Source: Bin75 sp965200435 (lineage in GTDB: Bacteria > Nitrospirota > Nitrospiria > Nitrospirales > UBA8639). Taken from it: a DNA stretch of 64,000 nucleotides. Under the pieces are notes generated by a model that made no database searches, had not been told where the DNA came from, and worked only from the letters and a program-made list of their open reading frames with translations. Below, one piece after another: positions 7,690 to 16,392 of the stretch. A program made the translations under genes and the position numbers. The DNA lies in assembly GCA_965200435.1 (NCBI GenBank), contig OZ241337.1, forward strand, positions 806,001 to 870,000, written 5' to 3'. The first letter of the stretch is position 1. Each line of letters starts with the position of its first letter.

Positions 7690-8160
7690 CTACATCTTCG
7701 ATAGATACGAGGCAACAAGCAAGATCGCCAACAATAGAACCATGACGGCTTTTTGCAGGGTATCGGCGCGGACGGCGGAGGTGGGTGGCGTGGACGCCGA
7801 CGGGACGTCCTGAGACGACGGGGCATACGGATCGAGGATGAAGTCGTGAATCAGGAGAAGCCCGAAGGCGATGACGAACAGGAACAGCTTCAGCATCAAC
7901 ACCACGCCCCAGGCGGTTTCGATCCGGACAGAACCGCTTTCATTCAACATCTGAGACGCGCCGGTCAGGATCAGGATAATGAGACTGACCCACGCGATGG
8001 TTCGAAAGCGGCGGCCTGCCCGGCGGACGACGTCCCGGGATTTTGAATCGGATGTCGTGTTCCGTGCCGTCGGTGTGAGCACGAATTGGAAAAACATCAA
8101 CCCGCCGATGAGGGTGATGGCCGCGGCGAGATGAAGCCAGGTGATCAGGTAATCAGGCAT
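7690..8160 (-). CDS. CopD-like small membrane protein
   Basis: The 156 residues form four predicted membrane helices. HLAAAITLIGGLMFFQFVL, RRFRTIAWVSLIILILTG and LKLFLFVIAFGLLLIHDF fit the CopD-type core (His in helix 1, RRF before helix 2, HDF at the end of helix 3). CopD proteins are linked to copper handling, but many short stand-alone members have no known role. It is the last gene of a four-gene minus-strand operon, 8 bp after lemA. Confidence 0.6.
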   Translation of the reverse strand: MPDYLITWLHLAAAITLIGGLMFFQFVLTPTARNTTSDSKSRDVVRRAGRRFRTIAWVSLIILILTGASQMLNESGSVRIETAWGVVLMLKLFLFVIAFGLLLIHDFILDPYAPSSQDVPSASTPPTSAVRADTLQKAVMVLLLAILLVASYLSKM

Positions 8161-8168
8161 GAGTGCTT

Positions 8169-8744
8169 CTAAAATTCCACCTTGGGCGCGGATCGGGCTT
8201 CCTCTCCGATTTCGAAGTATTCGGCCTGTTCCACACCGGCCAGTCCCGCGTAGAGTCGCCCCAGTAACTTCCGGATAAAGGCGTTCAGGACCTGCACGCT
8301 TTCGTTATACCGTTTGCGTTCGACCGCCAATCGATTTTCCGTCCCTTCCAGTTGGTCCTGGAGCTTTAAAAACGATTGATCGGATTTGAGTTGAGGATAG
8401 GTTTCCCGCAAAACCAACAGCCGCGACAACGCCGACTCGAACCCGCTCGCCGCGCGGGCTTTCTCATTGACCGATTGCGCCTGGAAATAGGCTTTGCGTG
8501 CTTCGGCGACGCCCAAATAAATCTTCTGTTCCTGGCTCGCCACGCCCTTGACGGTATTGACCAGATTGGGGATCAATTCAAACCGCCGCTGCAATTGATT
8601 TTCGACCTGCGCCCATTGGCTCTTCACCGCTTCATCCATTTCGATGACTTGGTTATATCCGGAATAGACACAGCCACCAAGCATCAGAATCAGGACGAGC
8701 AAGCCTCCGAAGACCATCAGTATGATGCGTCCAGCACTCATCAT
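8169..8744 (-). CDS. lemA: LemA family protein
   Basis: The 191 residues include an N-terminal hydrophobic segment ending in a possible lipobox (LMLGGCVYSGYN), then the LemA core: DEAVKSQWAQVENQLQRRFELIPNLV, VNEKARAASGFESALSRLLV and ERKRYNESVQVLNAFIRK. GGAGGG lies 3 bp before the ATG at 8744 and 6 bp before a second ATG at 8741, so 8741 may be the true start. LemA proteins are helical membrane-associated proteins of unknown role, often next to TPM-domain genes, as here. The open frame extends to 9212 but that part overlaps the TPM gene and is spurious. Confidence 0.88.
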   Translation of the reverse strand: MMSAGRIILMVFGGLLVLILMLGGCVYSGYNQVIEMDEAVKSQWAQVENQLQRRFELIPNLVNTVKGVASQEQKIYLGVAEARKAYFQAQSVNEKARAASGFESALSRLLVLRETYPQLKSDQSFLKLQDQLEGTENRLAVERKRYNESVQVLNAFIRKLLGRLYAGLAGVEQAEYFEIGEEARSAPKVEF

Positions 8745-8790
8745 GTTCCCTCCGTTACGTATGCCGTATTCAACGCAGGCCACCGCCCTG

Positions 8791-9600
8791 CTACCAGCTC
8801 GCGCCGCCCCCACCGCCACCGAAGCCCCCGCCTCCGCCAAACGATCCGCCGAAGCCTCCCCCGAATCCGCCGCTAAAACCGCCGGTTGACGCGCCCCACG
8901 GGCTTCTCCCCGTGACGCCACCCAAAGCACTGCCCAGCAACATGCCGGTGGCGAATCCCCCGCCGCCCCACGTGGAATAATACCGGCGACGGCGACGCAT
9001 GTTGGACAAAAACACAAAAAGAAAAAACAACGGGACGAGCAACGATCCCAGAACCGAACCGCCGCCACCCCGGCTCGGCCGATACCGGTGTTGGGGAATG
9101 CCGGTGAGCTTGACCCGTTGGGCGTCCGCAACCTGATTGGCCGTGACGACGGCCAATTGGAAAAGACCCTGGGAATATTGGGCTTTTTTAAAGAATTGGG
9201 AGGCGACCGCACGGGAAGCCGAGCCCGCCCATGAATCAGGCAGTGCCCCTTCCAATCCGTACCCCGTATGAATCCGAACTTTTCGCTCTTTGAGGGCCAA
9301 CGCGATCAGGGCGCCGTTGTCTTGCCCTTTCCGACCAAGTTTCCATGCTTCGGCGTGCCGCTGGACAAAATTGAAAAACGGTTCGCCTTGGGTCGATTGC
9401 ACGGTCAGCACTTTTACCTGCGCCGTGGTCTTCTGTTCGAGTTCGCGAAGCCAGCCCTCCAACTGTCGCTCAGTTCCGGGGGCGATGATGCCGGCGCGGT
9501 CCACGACGTAAGTGCCGGGGTCCGGCACAAATACCTCACCCCAACTCAAAGCGGGCAGGAACCACAAGACCGCGGCGATCAACCAGGATTTTCTACCCAT
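8791..9600 (-). CDS. TPM-domain (YgcG-like) exported membrane protein
   Basis: The 269 residues comprise a signal peptide (cleavage near LSWGE), a TPM domain (VVDRAGIIAPGTERQLEGWL, then GALIALALKERKVRIHTGYGLEGALPD; about residues 30-165), one membrane helix (about 184-200) and a tail very rich in Gly, Phe and Ser. This is the YgcG architecture. TPM domains have been reported as phosphatase-like or complex-assembly modules; the role here is unknown. It lies 5 bp after the upstream gene and is followed by lemA. Confidence 0.85.
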   Translation of the reverse strand: MGRKSWLIAAVLWFLPALSWGEVFVPDPGTYVVDRAGIIAPGTERQLEGWLRELEQKTTAQVKVLTVQSTQGEPFFNFVQRHAEAWKLGRKGQDNGALIALALKERKVRIHTGYGLEGALPDSWAGSASRAVASQFFKKAQYSQGLFQLAVVTANQVADAQRVKLTGIPQHRYRPSRGGGGSVLGSLLVPLFFLFVFLSNMRRRRRYYSTWGGGGFATGMLLGSALGGVTGRSPWGASTGGFSGGFGGGFGGSFGGGGGFGGGGGGASW

Positions 9601-9605
9601 GGCCG

Positions 9606-10331
9606 TTACCAGCGATCAGCCACGGTCTTTAAGCCGTCAATTTCATTATAGAGCCATGTAAAATCATTCCAGTCATGCTGGCGGGTTTCTTGCAGCGCCG
9701 CACGAATTCCGGGAAGGGATCGATCCGTCTCCTGCTCGATCCGGCCGACGATTTCAATCGCCGACAGATACTCGTATTGTCCGTGAAGCCACAGTAACCC
9801 GCGGAGCGTGCGGATCAACCGCTCGGCAATATCGCCTTCCATGACCCCAAACAGTTTTTCACGACCCGCGGCCGCAAGGAGGCCCTGACGCATGCCGATC
9901 AGGACGGTTTTCAGTTCGCGCTCACATTGCAGCCGAACGTGACGATCCTCAAACGAAAGATCCGCAAAATAGTCGGTGCCGACGAAACACACGTGGCATT
10001 GCTGAATCTCCAAAAATTCCAACGGAAAGGTGTCCAGGGATTCGGCAATGTAGAGGGGCGTCATGATCAGGGGAGCGGTGATTTTGGCTTTTCCGAGTTT
10101 CACCCCGTCTTTGGCCAGTTCCCGGAGCATGGCCAAATCAATAGTTTCCAGCACAAGGACGCTCCGAGCGATATGTCGTGCCGGATCAAAGCCGGACGTG
10201 GCAATAGCCCCGACACCAATAACCGCCAGACAATTGTCCCCGCCGAGCGTCTGAACCCGATCAAGAAACTTCCGCATCGGTTCCTGCATGCCACTGACGA
10301 CTCGTTCGAGATTCATCACGGAGTGGGTCAT
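9606..10331 (-). CDS. Conserved protein of unknown function, first gene of TPM-lemA operon
   Basis: This 241-residue soluble protein begins MTHSVMNLERVV (ATG 10331; an in-frame ATG at 10316 is possible). I do not recognise the family with certainty. The order GDNCLAVIGVGAIATSGFDP, SVLVLETIDLAMLRELAKDG, then a helical C-terminal half recalls a degenerate nucleotidyltransferase fold, without the GSxxxG-DxD signature. It sits 5 bp upstream of the TPM gene, so the two are probably co-translated. The upstream open frame to 10505 runs into a transposon remnant and is not counted. Confidence 0.65.
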   Translation of the reverse strand: MTHSVMNLERVVSGMQEPMRKFLDRVQTLGGDNCLAVIGVGAIATSGFDPARHIARSVLVLETIDLAMLRELAKDGVKLGKAKITAPLIMTPLYIAESLDTFPLEFLEIQQCHVCFVGTDYFADLSFEDRHVRLQCERELKTVLIGMRQGLLAAAGREKLFGVMEGDIAERLIRTLRGLLWLHGQYEYLSAIEIVGRIEQETDRSLPGIRAALQETRQHDWNDFTWLYNEIDGLKTVADRW

Positions 10332-10483
10332 GGGGTGTAACTCAACGTTTCCTTTGGGGGAACGGATAAAAAAAGCGGGCAAGCACGAGAGTATGTGTTC
10401 CCATACGCTGCCACCTATCAGGCTAACGCACAAGGTGAAACCTTGCAAGGAAGTGTATGGGGCCACCACCCCCCGATGACAGA

Positions 10484-10721
10484 TGTCGAGGGCAAGCTGT
10501 GGCACTCGGGTCGTTGGTGAAGGAGGAATTCTACCGGAAAGTGGCGACCCTGGCTCCCCGATGACACATGTCGGGGATGACCACAGAAAATTGCAGGGCG
10601 GCTTAGCGGAGCGTCATCCGACAAAAGGCTGGGGCGTCACGGTACGCCGGTGCGGCGAACCCGACCTCTGGCAGCCTCTCCTCCGGCTTCGAGGAGTGCC
10701 AACGGGTTCTGAACTTATACA
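10484..10721 (-). mobile_element. Internally deleted remnant of the IS481-type element (about 238 bp)
   Basis: The left part (GTGGCACTCGGGTCGTTGGT near 10499, then AGGAATTCTACCGGAAA) matches the left end of the intact element at 18200. The right part (CTTCGAGGAGTGCCAACGGG near 10687, ending CTGAACTTATACA at 10721) matches its right end at 19286. The central transposase region is missing. The interior holds fragments of other repeats (GCGTCATCCGAC, GCGGCGAACCCGAC). Confidence 0.75.
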
Positions 10722-10742
10722 GCCTCTGGCTGGGCCACCCCC

Positions 10743-11858
10743 TTAATCCAGCCAGCAGTTCTCCCTCTTGAGTGAGGCTTTGATGTCGTTCGCCATTCGC
10801 TCCTTTTCCTCGTCGAACTGGACGTGAATCTGAAACGTTTGCATCGTTCCTTTCTTCCCCCTGTCGTAGAGCTTTCCCTCAATCAGGAACGGCGTCATCG
10901 AGGACTCAATGAACGCCCCGCTGGCGCGTCTCGATTCCTTGTCGTTGAATGGTCCCAAATTGATCCGCGTGATACCAGGCGCTGTAGCCCAGATGGTCTG
11001 GAACACGCGTCGCGCGTCCTTTGATGGGATGTCTTCGAGTTGATTGACCGTCTTTCCCCAAATGGTCGCATGGCTCCGGGAAGAGGCAACTTTCACGTTC
11101 ATACCGAAATGGGATACCGCCGATGATTGGGGGCGGAGGACATGTCCCTTCTTCCTGATGCTGGCATCTTGCCATTCTGCCAGGACACCCCGGACGGTTT
11201 TCACATAGGCGGGATCCATTTCGAAAGATTGAAACGTTGTCACAACCGCGTTCCCGATGTCGGAAGTGGTCAACTTGTGTGCAATCTTCCGCGTCTCCTT
11301 CAGGCGTTCAATAATCTTGGGCAAGACGATCCGGGGCACGAAGATGTCATCGCATTGCACGTGCCTGCATGCCTCGCGGATCGAGGCAATCAGTTTCTGC
11401 CGTTTGAAGGGTTCCTGCGACGATCCGCGCTTGATGACATCCCACGTCGTTGCCCGCAACAGGTCCAATAACCTATTCGCGGCCTTAAGCGGGGTGTCCG
11501 TGACAGCGTCTGAGTAGAATGCCAAGATCGGGTTATCCAAGTGGTTAGGATTGGCAATGACAACAGGGTGACCTTCTCGATGTGCATGCACCATGCCGAC
11601 AGCCGACCCGATCGACTCACGCCACATGTTGACGAGCAGACCATCCGCCTGCTTGATGGTCTGCAAGTCCGCTTCGATGATCTGGCGTGGCGTCATCAGT
11701 TTTGGCCAACGCAACTTCAACTCAATAGGATCGACGAAGGTGAAGTGCTTACTGTACTGCGACTTCTTGAGATTGTTACGCCACCGACACCGCTGATCGC
11801 TGTTGCACCCGCTCATAGGCCCAGCCAAGTAGACAAGGAATTTTTTTTGCTTCGACAT
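10743..11858 (-). CDS. Nucleoside-deoxyribosyltransferase-like domain fused to an ATP-cone-like domain
   Basis: This is a 371-residue protein. The ATG at 11858 has GGGAG 8 bp upstream; an open extension with a TTG start reaches 11954 and adds a Cys-rich stretch of uncertain reality. Residues about 5-115 look like the 2-deoxyribosyltransferase/DUF4406 fold: FLVYLAGPMSG, then ADLQTIKQADGLLVNMW, then SIGSAVGMVHAHREGHPVVI. The position usually held by the catalytic Glu (GTAxE) appears to be Gly. Residues about 140-240 (KRGSSQEPFKRQKLIASIRE, then TTSDIGNAVVTTFQSF) match the ATP-cone pattern of nucleotide-sensing domains. The last about 125 residues are unrecognised. It could sense or act on nucleotides; a defence role is speculative. 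Confidence 0.6.
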   Translation of the reverse strand: MSKQKKFLVYLAGPMSGCNSDQRCRWRNNLKKSQYSKHFTFVDPIELKLRWPKLMTPRQIIEADLQTIKQADGLLVNMWRESIGSAVGMVHAHREGHPVVIANPNHLDNPILAFYSDAVTDTPLKAANRLLDLLRATTWDVIKRGSSQEPFKRQKLIASIREACRHVQCDDIFVPRIVLPKIIERLKETRKIAHKLTTSDIGNAVVTTFQSFEMDPAYVKTVRGVLAEWQDASIRKKGHVLRPQSSAVSHFGMNVKVASSRSHATIWGKTVNQLEDIPSKDARRVFQTIWATAPGITRINLGPFNDKESRRASGAFIESSMTPFLIEGKLYDRGKKGTMQTFQIHVQFDEEKERMANDIKASLKRENCWLD

Positions 11859-12103
11859 GCCGTTCTCCCGCACCAACTCAATCCATTGTAGGTAGGTGGG
11901 CTTCCAAAAGCAAAAGGGGATATGTTTGCCACATCCCGGTGTCTCACAAAACAAGGCTATTCACCGCTGGTGATTTCATCAGGATGGCTTGGCTCAGTGG
12001 TCGTCAGAACATGCCGTTTTCTTGCATCTGTTCATGATTTTCCCTAGAATGACGGAACGCTGTTTTCCAGACCCATCATTTCTTAGTCCTGAATAGGGAC
12101 GCC

Positions 12104-12493
12104 ATGGCAACCGTTGGACAATTGATGAACACGGCTCTCAGTGTCGTAACCGAGGACATGACGGTCAAACAGGCCGCAGGTCGAATGCACGACCAGCGTA
12201 TCGGGTCGCTGTTGGTAAAAAAGGGAGACGATTTTTCCGGAATCATTACAGAAACCGACGTCGTGCGGGCCGTGGCTGAACGGGACGACGTGACGACGAC
12301 TTCAGTGGCTCACGTCATGTCCAGCCCCATTCTGACCATTGAGAAAAAGCTGTCGCCCCACTATGCAAGAGATCTCATGGCTAACAAACGTATTCGTCAC
12401 CTGGCCGTGATCAATGAAGGAAAGATCGTCGGCGTTCTGTCCGCACGCGACCTCCTAGCCTACTTCAAAACCGTATCCAAAGAAGTTTCGTAA
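12104..12493 (+). CDS. Two-CBS-domain protein
   Basis: This 129-residue protein consists almost entirely of a tandem CBS pair: VVTEDMTVKQAAGRMHDQRIGSLLV...ITETDVVRAV (about 13-60) and VMSSPILTIEKKL...HLAVINEGKIVGVLSARDLL (about 71-122). CBS pairs bind adenine nucleotides such as AMP, ATP or SAM, and stand-alone ones act as regulators with unknown targets. It is monocistronic and faces the sdh operon tail-to-tail. Confidence 0.9.
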   Translation: MATVGQLMNTALSVVTEDMTVKQAAGRMHDQRIGSLLVKKGDDFSGIITETDVVRAVAERDDVTTTSVAHVMSSPILTIEKKLSPHYARDLMANKRIRHLAVINEGKIVGVLSARDLLAYFKTVSKEVS

Positions 12494-12511
12494 TCGCCCG
12501 GCATCTTGCTT

Positions 12512-13393
12512 CTACACCACCCGGAGTTTCTCCAATACCGATCTCGTGGACACCAGGTTGCGATTGAGGCCGAGTGCCCGCGGCTCCAAGCCCATGGCCA
12601 ATCCCAGCAACTGCGGTACATGCAAAATCGGCAGATCGATTTCCTTGCGATTGCGCTTGGCGGCCTTGGTTTGAAGCCCGTCGAGATTGAGATGGCACAA
12701 GGGGCAGGGGGTCACCATCACGTCGGCGCCGTGTTCTTTGGCATCCGACGTATGATGGGCAATCATCTTCAGGGAGCCGGGTGCGTTAATGGTGAGAAGC
12801 GGCATGCCGCAGCATCGGGTTTTGCCGGGGAAATCCACCACGTCGGCACCCAAGAGAGTCATCACCGTTTCCAATGATTGTGCTCGTGCCGGCTGCTCGT
12901 CAAACCCCAGCGCGGCACTGGGCCGTTGCAGGTAGCATCCATAAAACGGCGCCGCGCGCAACCCCGTCAACGGCCGCTTCACGCATTCCCGGATTTTTTG
13001 CTCCCCGACGTCTTCCAGGAGAATCCATACAAAATGTTTCACCGTCGTCGTCCCGTGATAGGTCACCCCCTCTTCAGCCAAGACCCGGTTGATGTCGTCC
13101 AGATAGCCGGGGTCTGTCGTCAGCCGATGATTCGCCTGACTCATCACCCCTTGACACGTGCTGCAAATCGTCATGATGGGAAGCCCCTGCTGTTCGGCCA
13201 AGGCCAGGGTATGGGCGTTCAGGAGATCTCCCAAGCGTACATCTTTTTCCTGCACCACCCCCGCGCCCGTACACGACGCCGTGGTCATTTCCTCCAGGTC
13301 AATGCCCAATCGGGGATAGACCTGTTTTACGGACTGATAGAGTTCGGGGCAACCTCCCTTTGAAACGCATCCGGGGAAAAACGCGTATTTCAT
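12512..13393 (-). CDS. Succinate dehydrogenase/fumarate reductase HdrB-like subunit (SdhE-type, CCG domains)
   Basis: The 293 residues carry two cysteine-rich CCG-type motifs, with key residues in ASCTGAG/ICSTCQGV and TRCCGMPLL/TPCPLCHLNLD, as in heterodisulfide reductase subunit B. Such proteins serve as the third, quinone-side subunit of type E succinate:quinone oxidoreductases in place of haem-containing SdhC/D anchors. It starts MKYAFFPGCV and overlaps the SdhB stop by 4 bp (ATGA), so the two are coupled. Confidence 0.88.
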   Translation of the reverse strand: MKYAFFPGCVSKGGCPELYQSVKQVYPRLGIDLEEMTTASCTGAGVVQEKDVRLGDLLNAHTLALAEQQGLPIMTICSTCQGVMSQANHRLTTDPGYLDDINRVLAEEGVTYHGTTTVKHFVWILLEDVGEQKIRECVKRPLTGLRAAPFYGCYLQRPSAALGFDEQPARAQSLETVMTLLGADVVDFPGKTRCCGMPLLTINAPGSLKMIAHHTSDAKEHGADVMVTPCPLCHLNLDGLQTKAAKRNRKEIDLPILHVPQLLGLAMGLEPRALGLNRNLVSTRSVLEKLRVV

Positions 13394-14349
13394 CGTCCCT
13401 CCTTCGCTCGTCGAAACAACCGGCGGATTCGATCAATCCCTGGTATCGGCCGCTGCAAGGGCCCGGATTTCGGAAGTTTGCCCCGGATCAAGGCTCGCAC
13501 CACCATCGGCAGAAAGGAGAACATTTGTCTGAGATTGGCGAGTCCAAACGTGCGAACGGCCAACATCGGTTCATCCAGGCGCCCTTTGCGTTCGATAATA
13601 TCCGCAAAGGCTTCGGTATGCCGCGAGCCGGGCGTAGCCGGTACGCCCTGTTCGATCCCCTTGGCACGAAGCGTCATGATGCGATCCATGGCCCCGACCC
13701 CTTTGGGACACACTTCAATACATTCCATACATCGCGTGCAATCCCACATGCCACCCGGATGATTGAGTTCTCTCAACCGTGACAAACCGCTCCCGTCTCT
13801 CGGGTCCGCTACGAAACGGTAAGCCTTGGCCAACGCCGCCGGGCCGACAAAATCCGGATTCACCTCCAGGGCCGCACAATCCGACACGCACGCCCCGCAC
13901 ATGATGCAACTCATGACTCCCGTCAAATGATTCATGGAGTCCGGGGCCGCCAGATACTCGCTTTCGGGTTCCGGGCCCGTGGGCTGGAGCCAGGGCTGAA
14001 CGTGACGGATTTTTTCCCAAAACCCGGCCATGTCCGTGACCAGGTCCTTAATCACCGGCATCATGTTCATGGGCTCCACATGGATCGTCCCGCCCGGCTC
14101 GGCCAGGGATGCGACTTTGGTTTTGCACGCCAACGAGGCATGCCCATTGATGCGCATCCCACAAGACCCGCAGATGGCCCCCCGACACGAACAGCGCAAG
14201 ACCAGCGATTCATCCACGGTTTCCCGGATTCTGATTAATGCATCGAGGACCGTGTCCGACCGCTCCGTCGCCAACCGGTAGTCTTGGAAATAGGGTTGTG
14301 GCGATTCCGATTCCGGATTAAAGCGTCGAATGCGAAACGTGGTCAGCAT
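13390..14349 (-). CDS. sdhB: Succinate dehydrogenase/fumarate reductase iron-sulfur subunit
   Basis: The 319 residues have an N-terminal ferredoxin domain with the [2Fe-2S] cysteines (LRCSCRGAICGSCGM, then ACKTKV) and a C-terminal domain with CIMCGACVSDC and CTRCMECIEVCPKG for [4Fe-4S]/[3Fe-4S] clusters. It transfers electrons from SdhA flavin to the quinone site on the HdrB-like subunit. The extra C-terminal about 70 residues, after VPATPGSRHTEAF, resemble those of SdhB partners of HdrB-type subunits. Confidence 0.93.
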   Translation of the reverse strand: MLTTFRIRRFNPESESPQPYFQDYRLATERSDTVLDALIRIRETVDESLVLRCSCRGAICGSCGMRINGHASLACKTKVASLAEPGGTIHVEPMNMMPVIKDLVTDMAGFWEKIRHVQPWLQPTGPEPESEYLAAPDSMNHLTGVMSCIMCGACVSDCAALEVNPDFVGPAALAKAYRFVADPRDGSGLSRLRELNHPGGMWDCTRCMECIEVCPKGVGAMDRIMTLRAKGIEQGVPATPGSRHTEAFADIIERKGRLDEPMLAVRTFGLANLRQMFSFLPMVVRALIRGKLPKSGPLQRPIPGIDRIRRLFRRAKEGR

Positions 14350-14357
14350 GGCGTGAG

Positions 14358-14499
14358 GGAACCTCTGATTAATTGTGATAGCGGGATGCAGGGCAAGGCG
14401 TCCCGTAGCGAAACCCGAGACATATCAAGTGGAGAGTCGAGGGTTGAGCGAGGACACCACGCCGCCATGCGCCCGATCGTGCAATACATCAGAGGTTCC
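14358..14499 (+). mobile_element. 142-bp MITE-like element, copy 1 (between sdhA and sdhB)
   Basis: The ends are inverted (GGAACCTCTGATTAAT...CATCAGAGGTTCC). The interior shares long blocks with the element at 40883-41024 in opposite orientation: AGCGGGATGCAGG, GCGTCCCG-AGCGAAACCCGA and ACACCACGCCGCCATG. No coding capacity is seen. The terminal sequence resembles ends of IS5-group elements, which is only a guess. Confidence 0.8.
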
Positions 14500-14525
14500 A
14501 TAGACTATCAACGAACAAGTGACGA

Positions 14526-16241
14526 TCAATACACGCGCACTTGCGGTTCCCATCGGGTCATCCGAACGGGTAGAAAATCGAGTTGAGGCGGTCCATCGGG
14601 ACGATGATAAATCAGAATATGTTTCAACCACTGTTCGTCGTCACGGTCGAGATAATCCGTTCGAAAATGAGCACCGCGACTTTCTTTTCGCGTCAGGGCG
14701 CTCAACACGATGGTCTCGGCACAGTCCAGCATACAGTCGAGTTCCAACGCACGAACGAGACTCGTATTAAACACCTGTCCTTTATCTTGAATAGCCACGC
14801 GATTCCATCGTTCCCGGAGCCGACTGACTGTCCGTTGAGCAAGGGCCACCCCTTCCTGGTCGCGAAACACGCCCAATCCCTCCGTCATGGTGCGTCCCAT
14901 TTCGTATCGGATACGGGCGACGGTATCGTCGGTCCCAGGCCGGGCGATGATCTTTTTGAGGCCGGCTTCTCCGTCGTTCACCGCGGCGTCGGTACAATGG
15001 GATTGCGGACGAGTGTTCGCATACTCTCCCGCACAACGGCCCGCACGGCGCCCGAACACTACGGTATCCAACAGGGAATTCGCTCCGAGTCGATTCCCGC
15101 CGTGGAGACTCAGACACGCGGCTTCTCCGGCAGCAAACAGACCGGGAACACCTTGCCATTCGCCTGCCGGATCCCAGCAACGGCCCTCCACGTCCGTCTT
15201 CAGCCCACCCATGATATAATGCATACCCGGGCACACGGGAATCGGCTCTTCGGCCAAATCGATATTCGCAAACGACTTCGCTTCCTCAAAAATTTGGCTG
15301 AGACGCTCTCGTATGACCCTTCTGCCCAAATGCCGGCAATCGAGCCATACGCAGCCGTTGATCCCCCGGCCTTCATTGATCTCGATTTGCTCGGCGCGGG
15401 ACACCACGTCGCGTGAGGCCAACTCCATCATGTTCGGAGCATACTGCTCCATGAACCGTTCCCCCTCGGCATTTAGCAAATGGGCACCTTCCCCTCGAGC
15501 TGCTTCACTCAGGAGCAACCCTTTTCCCTGCAAAGTCGTGGGATGGTACTGCACCATCTCCATGTCCATCAGCGGAGCCCCGCCCCGATACGCAATCGCG
15601 ATCCCGTCACCGGTGCAGATCAGCGCATTGGTACTCGGCTCGAATACGCGTCCTAGCCCACCGGCGGCAATGATCACGGCCTTAGCCTTGAATAACGCCA
15701 CGCGCCCGCTTCGTATTTCAAAAGCCACGACCCCGCCGCAGTGTCCGTTGTCATCCCTGACCAACGACGTCACGAACCATTCCTCAAACACCGGGAGGCC
15801 CGCCTGCATCACCTGCTCATACAAGACGTGCAACAACGCCTGTCCGGTAAAGTCGGAGACAAAAAAGGTGCGGGCACGTTTCTGCCCGCCGAAGCGACGG
15901 GTCCCCAACCGGCCGTCTTCGGTTCGGTTAAAGATCACGCCCATGTGCTCCAAAGCCAGAATATCCTGCCCGGCTTCTTGCGCCAAAATTTCCACGGCAT
16001 CCTGGTCGCTCAAATAATCGCCGCCTTTGACCGTCTCAAAAGCATGCTCTTCCCATTTGTCCCCGCGGTCGGTCAAGGCGGCATTAATGCCACCCTGAGC
16101 AGCATTGGAATGGCTCCGAACGGGATGCACCTTGGTGATGATCGCGACAGTAGCCCCGGTCTCACGTGCAGCCAATGCCGCTCGCATCCCTGCCAACCCG
16201 GCGCCCATCACAAGCACGTCACATTCGTAAGCCGTCACCAT
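14526..16241 (-). CDS. sdhA: Succinate dehydrogenase/fumarate reductase flavoprotein subunit
   Basis: This 571-residue protein has the N-terminal Rossmann motif (VLVMGAGLAGMRAALAA), the flavinylation region RSHSNAAQGGINAAL (His for covalent FAD), the catalytic-loop region MVQYHPTT and the C-terminal FAD segment (GLFAAGEAACLSLHGGNRLG). It oxidises succinate or reduces fumarate in the TCA or reductive TCA cycle. It is the first gene of sdhA-B-E on the minus strand, separated from sdhB by a 142-bp MITE-like element. Confidence 0.95.
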   Translation of the reverse strand: MVTAYECDVLVMGAGLAGMRAALAARETGATVAIITKVHPVRSHSNAAQGGINAALTDRGDKWEEHAFETVKGGDYLSDQDAVEILAQEAGQDILALEHMGVIFNRTEDGRLGTRRFGGQKRARTFFVSDFTGQALLHVLYEQVMQAGLPVFEEWFVTSLVRDDNGHCGGVVAFEIRSGRVALFKAKAVIIAAGGLGRVFEPSTNALICTGDGIAIAYRGGAPLMDMEMVQYHPTTLQGKGLLLSEAARGEGAHLLNAEGERFMEQYAPNMMELASRDVVSRAEQIEINEGRGINGCVWLDCRHLGRRVIRERLSQIFEEAKSFANIDLAEEPIPVCPGMHYIMGGLKTDVEGRCWDPAGEWQGVPGLFAAGEAACLSLHGGNRLGANSLLDTVVFGRRAGRCAGEYANTRPQSHCTDAAVNDGEAGLKKIIARPGTDDTVARIRYEMGRTMTEGLGVFRDQEGVALAQRTVSRLRERWNRVAIQDKGQVFNTSLVRALELDCMLDCAETIVLSALTRKESRGAHFRTDYLDRDDEQWLKHILIYHRPDGPPQLDFLPVRMTRWEPQVRVY

Positions 16242-16315
16242 GGGTCAAAGAGATCGACGAACAAAAGACTTTCCATTCATTCTATCATAAGTGTTGCCCC
16301 ACCCCTGCTGTCATC

Positions 16316-16350
16316 TTGAGCAACGCGCCTGTCCTGAGTTTGTCGAAGGA
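16316..16350. repeat. Short repeat GCCTGTCCTGAGTTTGTCGA upstream of sdhA
   Basis: The sequence GCGCCTGTCCTGAGTTTGTC, followed by GAAGGAAAGG, is related on the opposite strand to the repeat at 5930-5970 in the 3' end of ccmG (CTTCGACTCCGCTCAGGACA). It lies in the 150-bp gap between sdhA and the TOPRIM gene. Confidence 0.55.
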
Positions 16351-16392
16351 AAGGATTTACTGTTTGAAGAAAGGGCTCCGTTGCTGAGGGGC

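Noticed and set aside
8745..9212. N-terminal 156-codon extension of the LemA frame
   Set aside because: It overlaps the TPM gene out of frame; the LemA ATG with GGAGGG is clear.
11859..11954. N-terminal Cys-rich extension of the deoxyribosyltransferase-like protein
   Set aside because: Needs a TTG start without a ribosome binding site; the ATG at 11858 has GGGAG at good spacing. CxxxxC spacing is suggestive but unsupported.
14583..15416. 277-codon plus-strand frame opposite sdhA
   Set aside because: Antisense shadow of a conserved flavoprotein in high-GC DNA; no ribosome binding site or domain.
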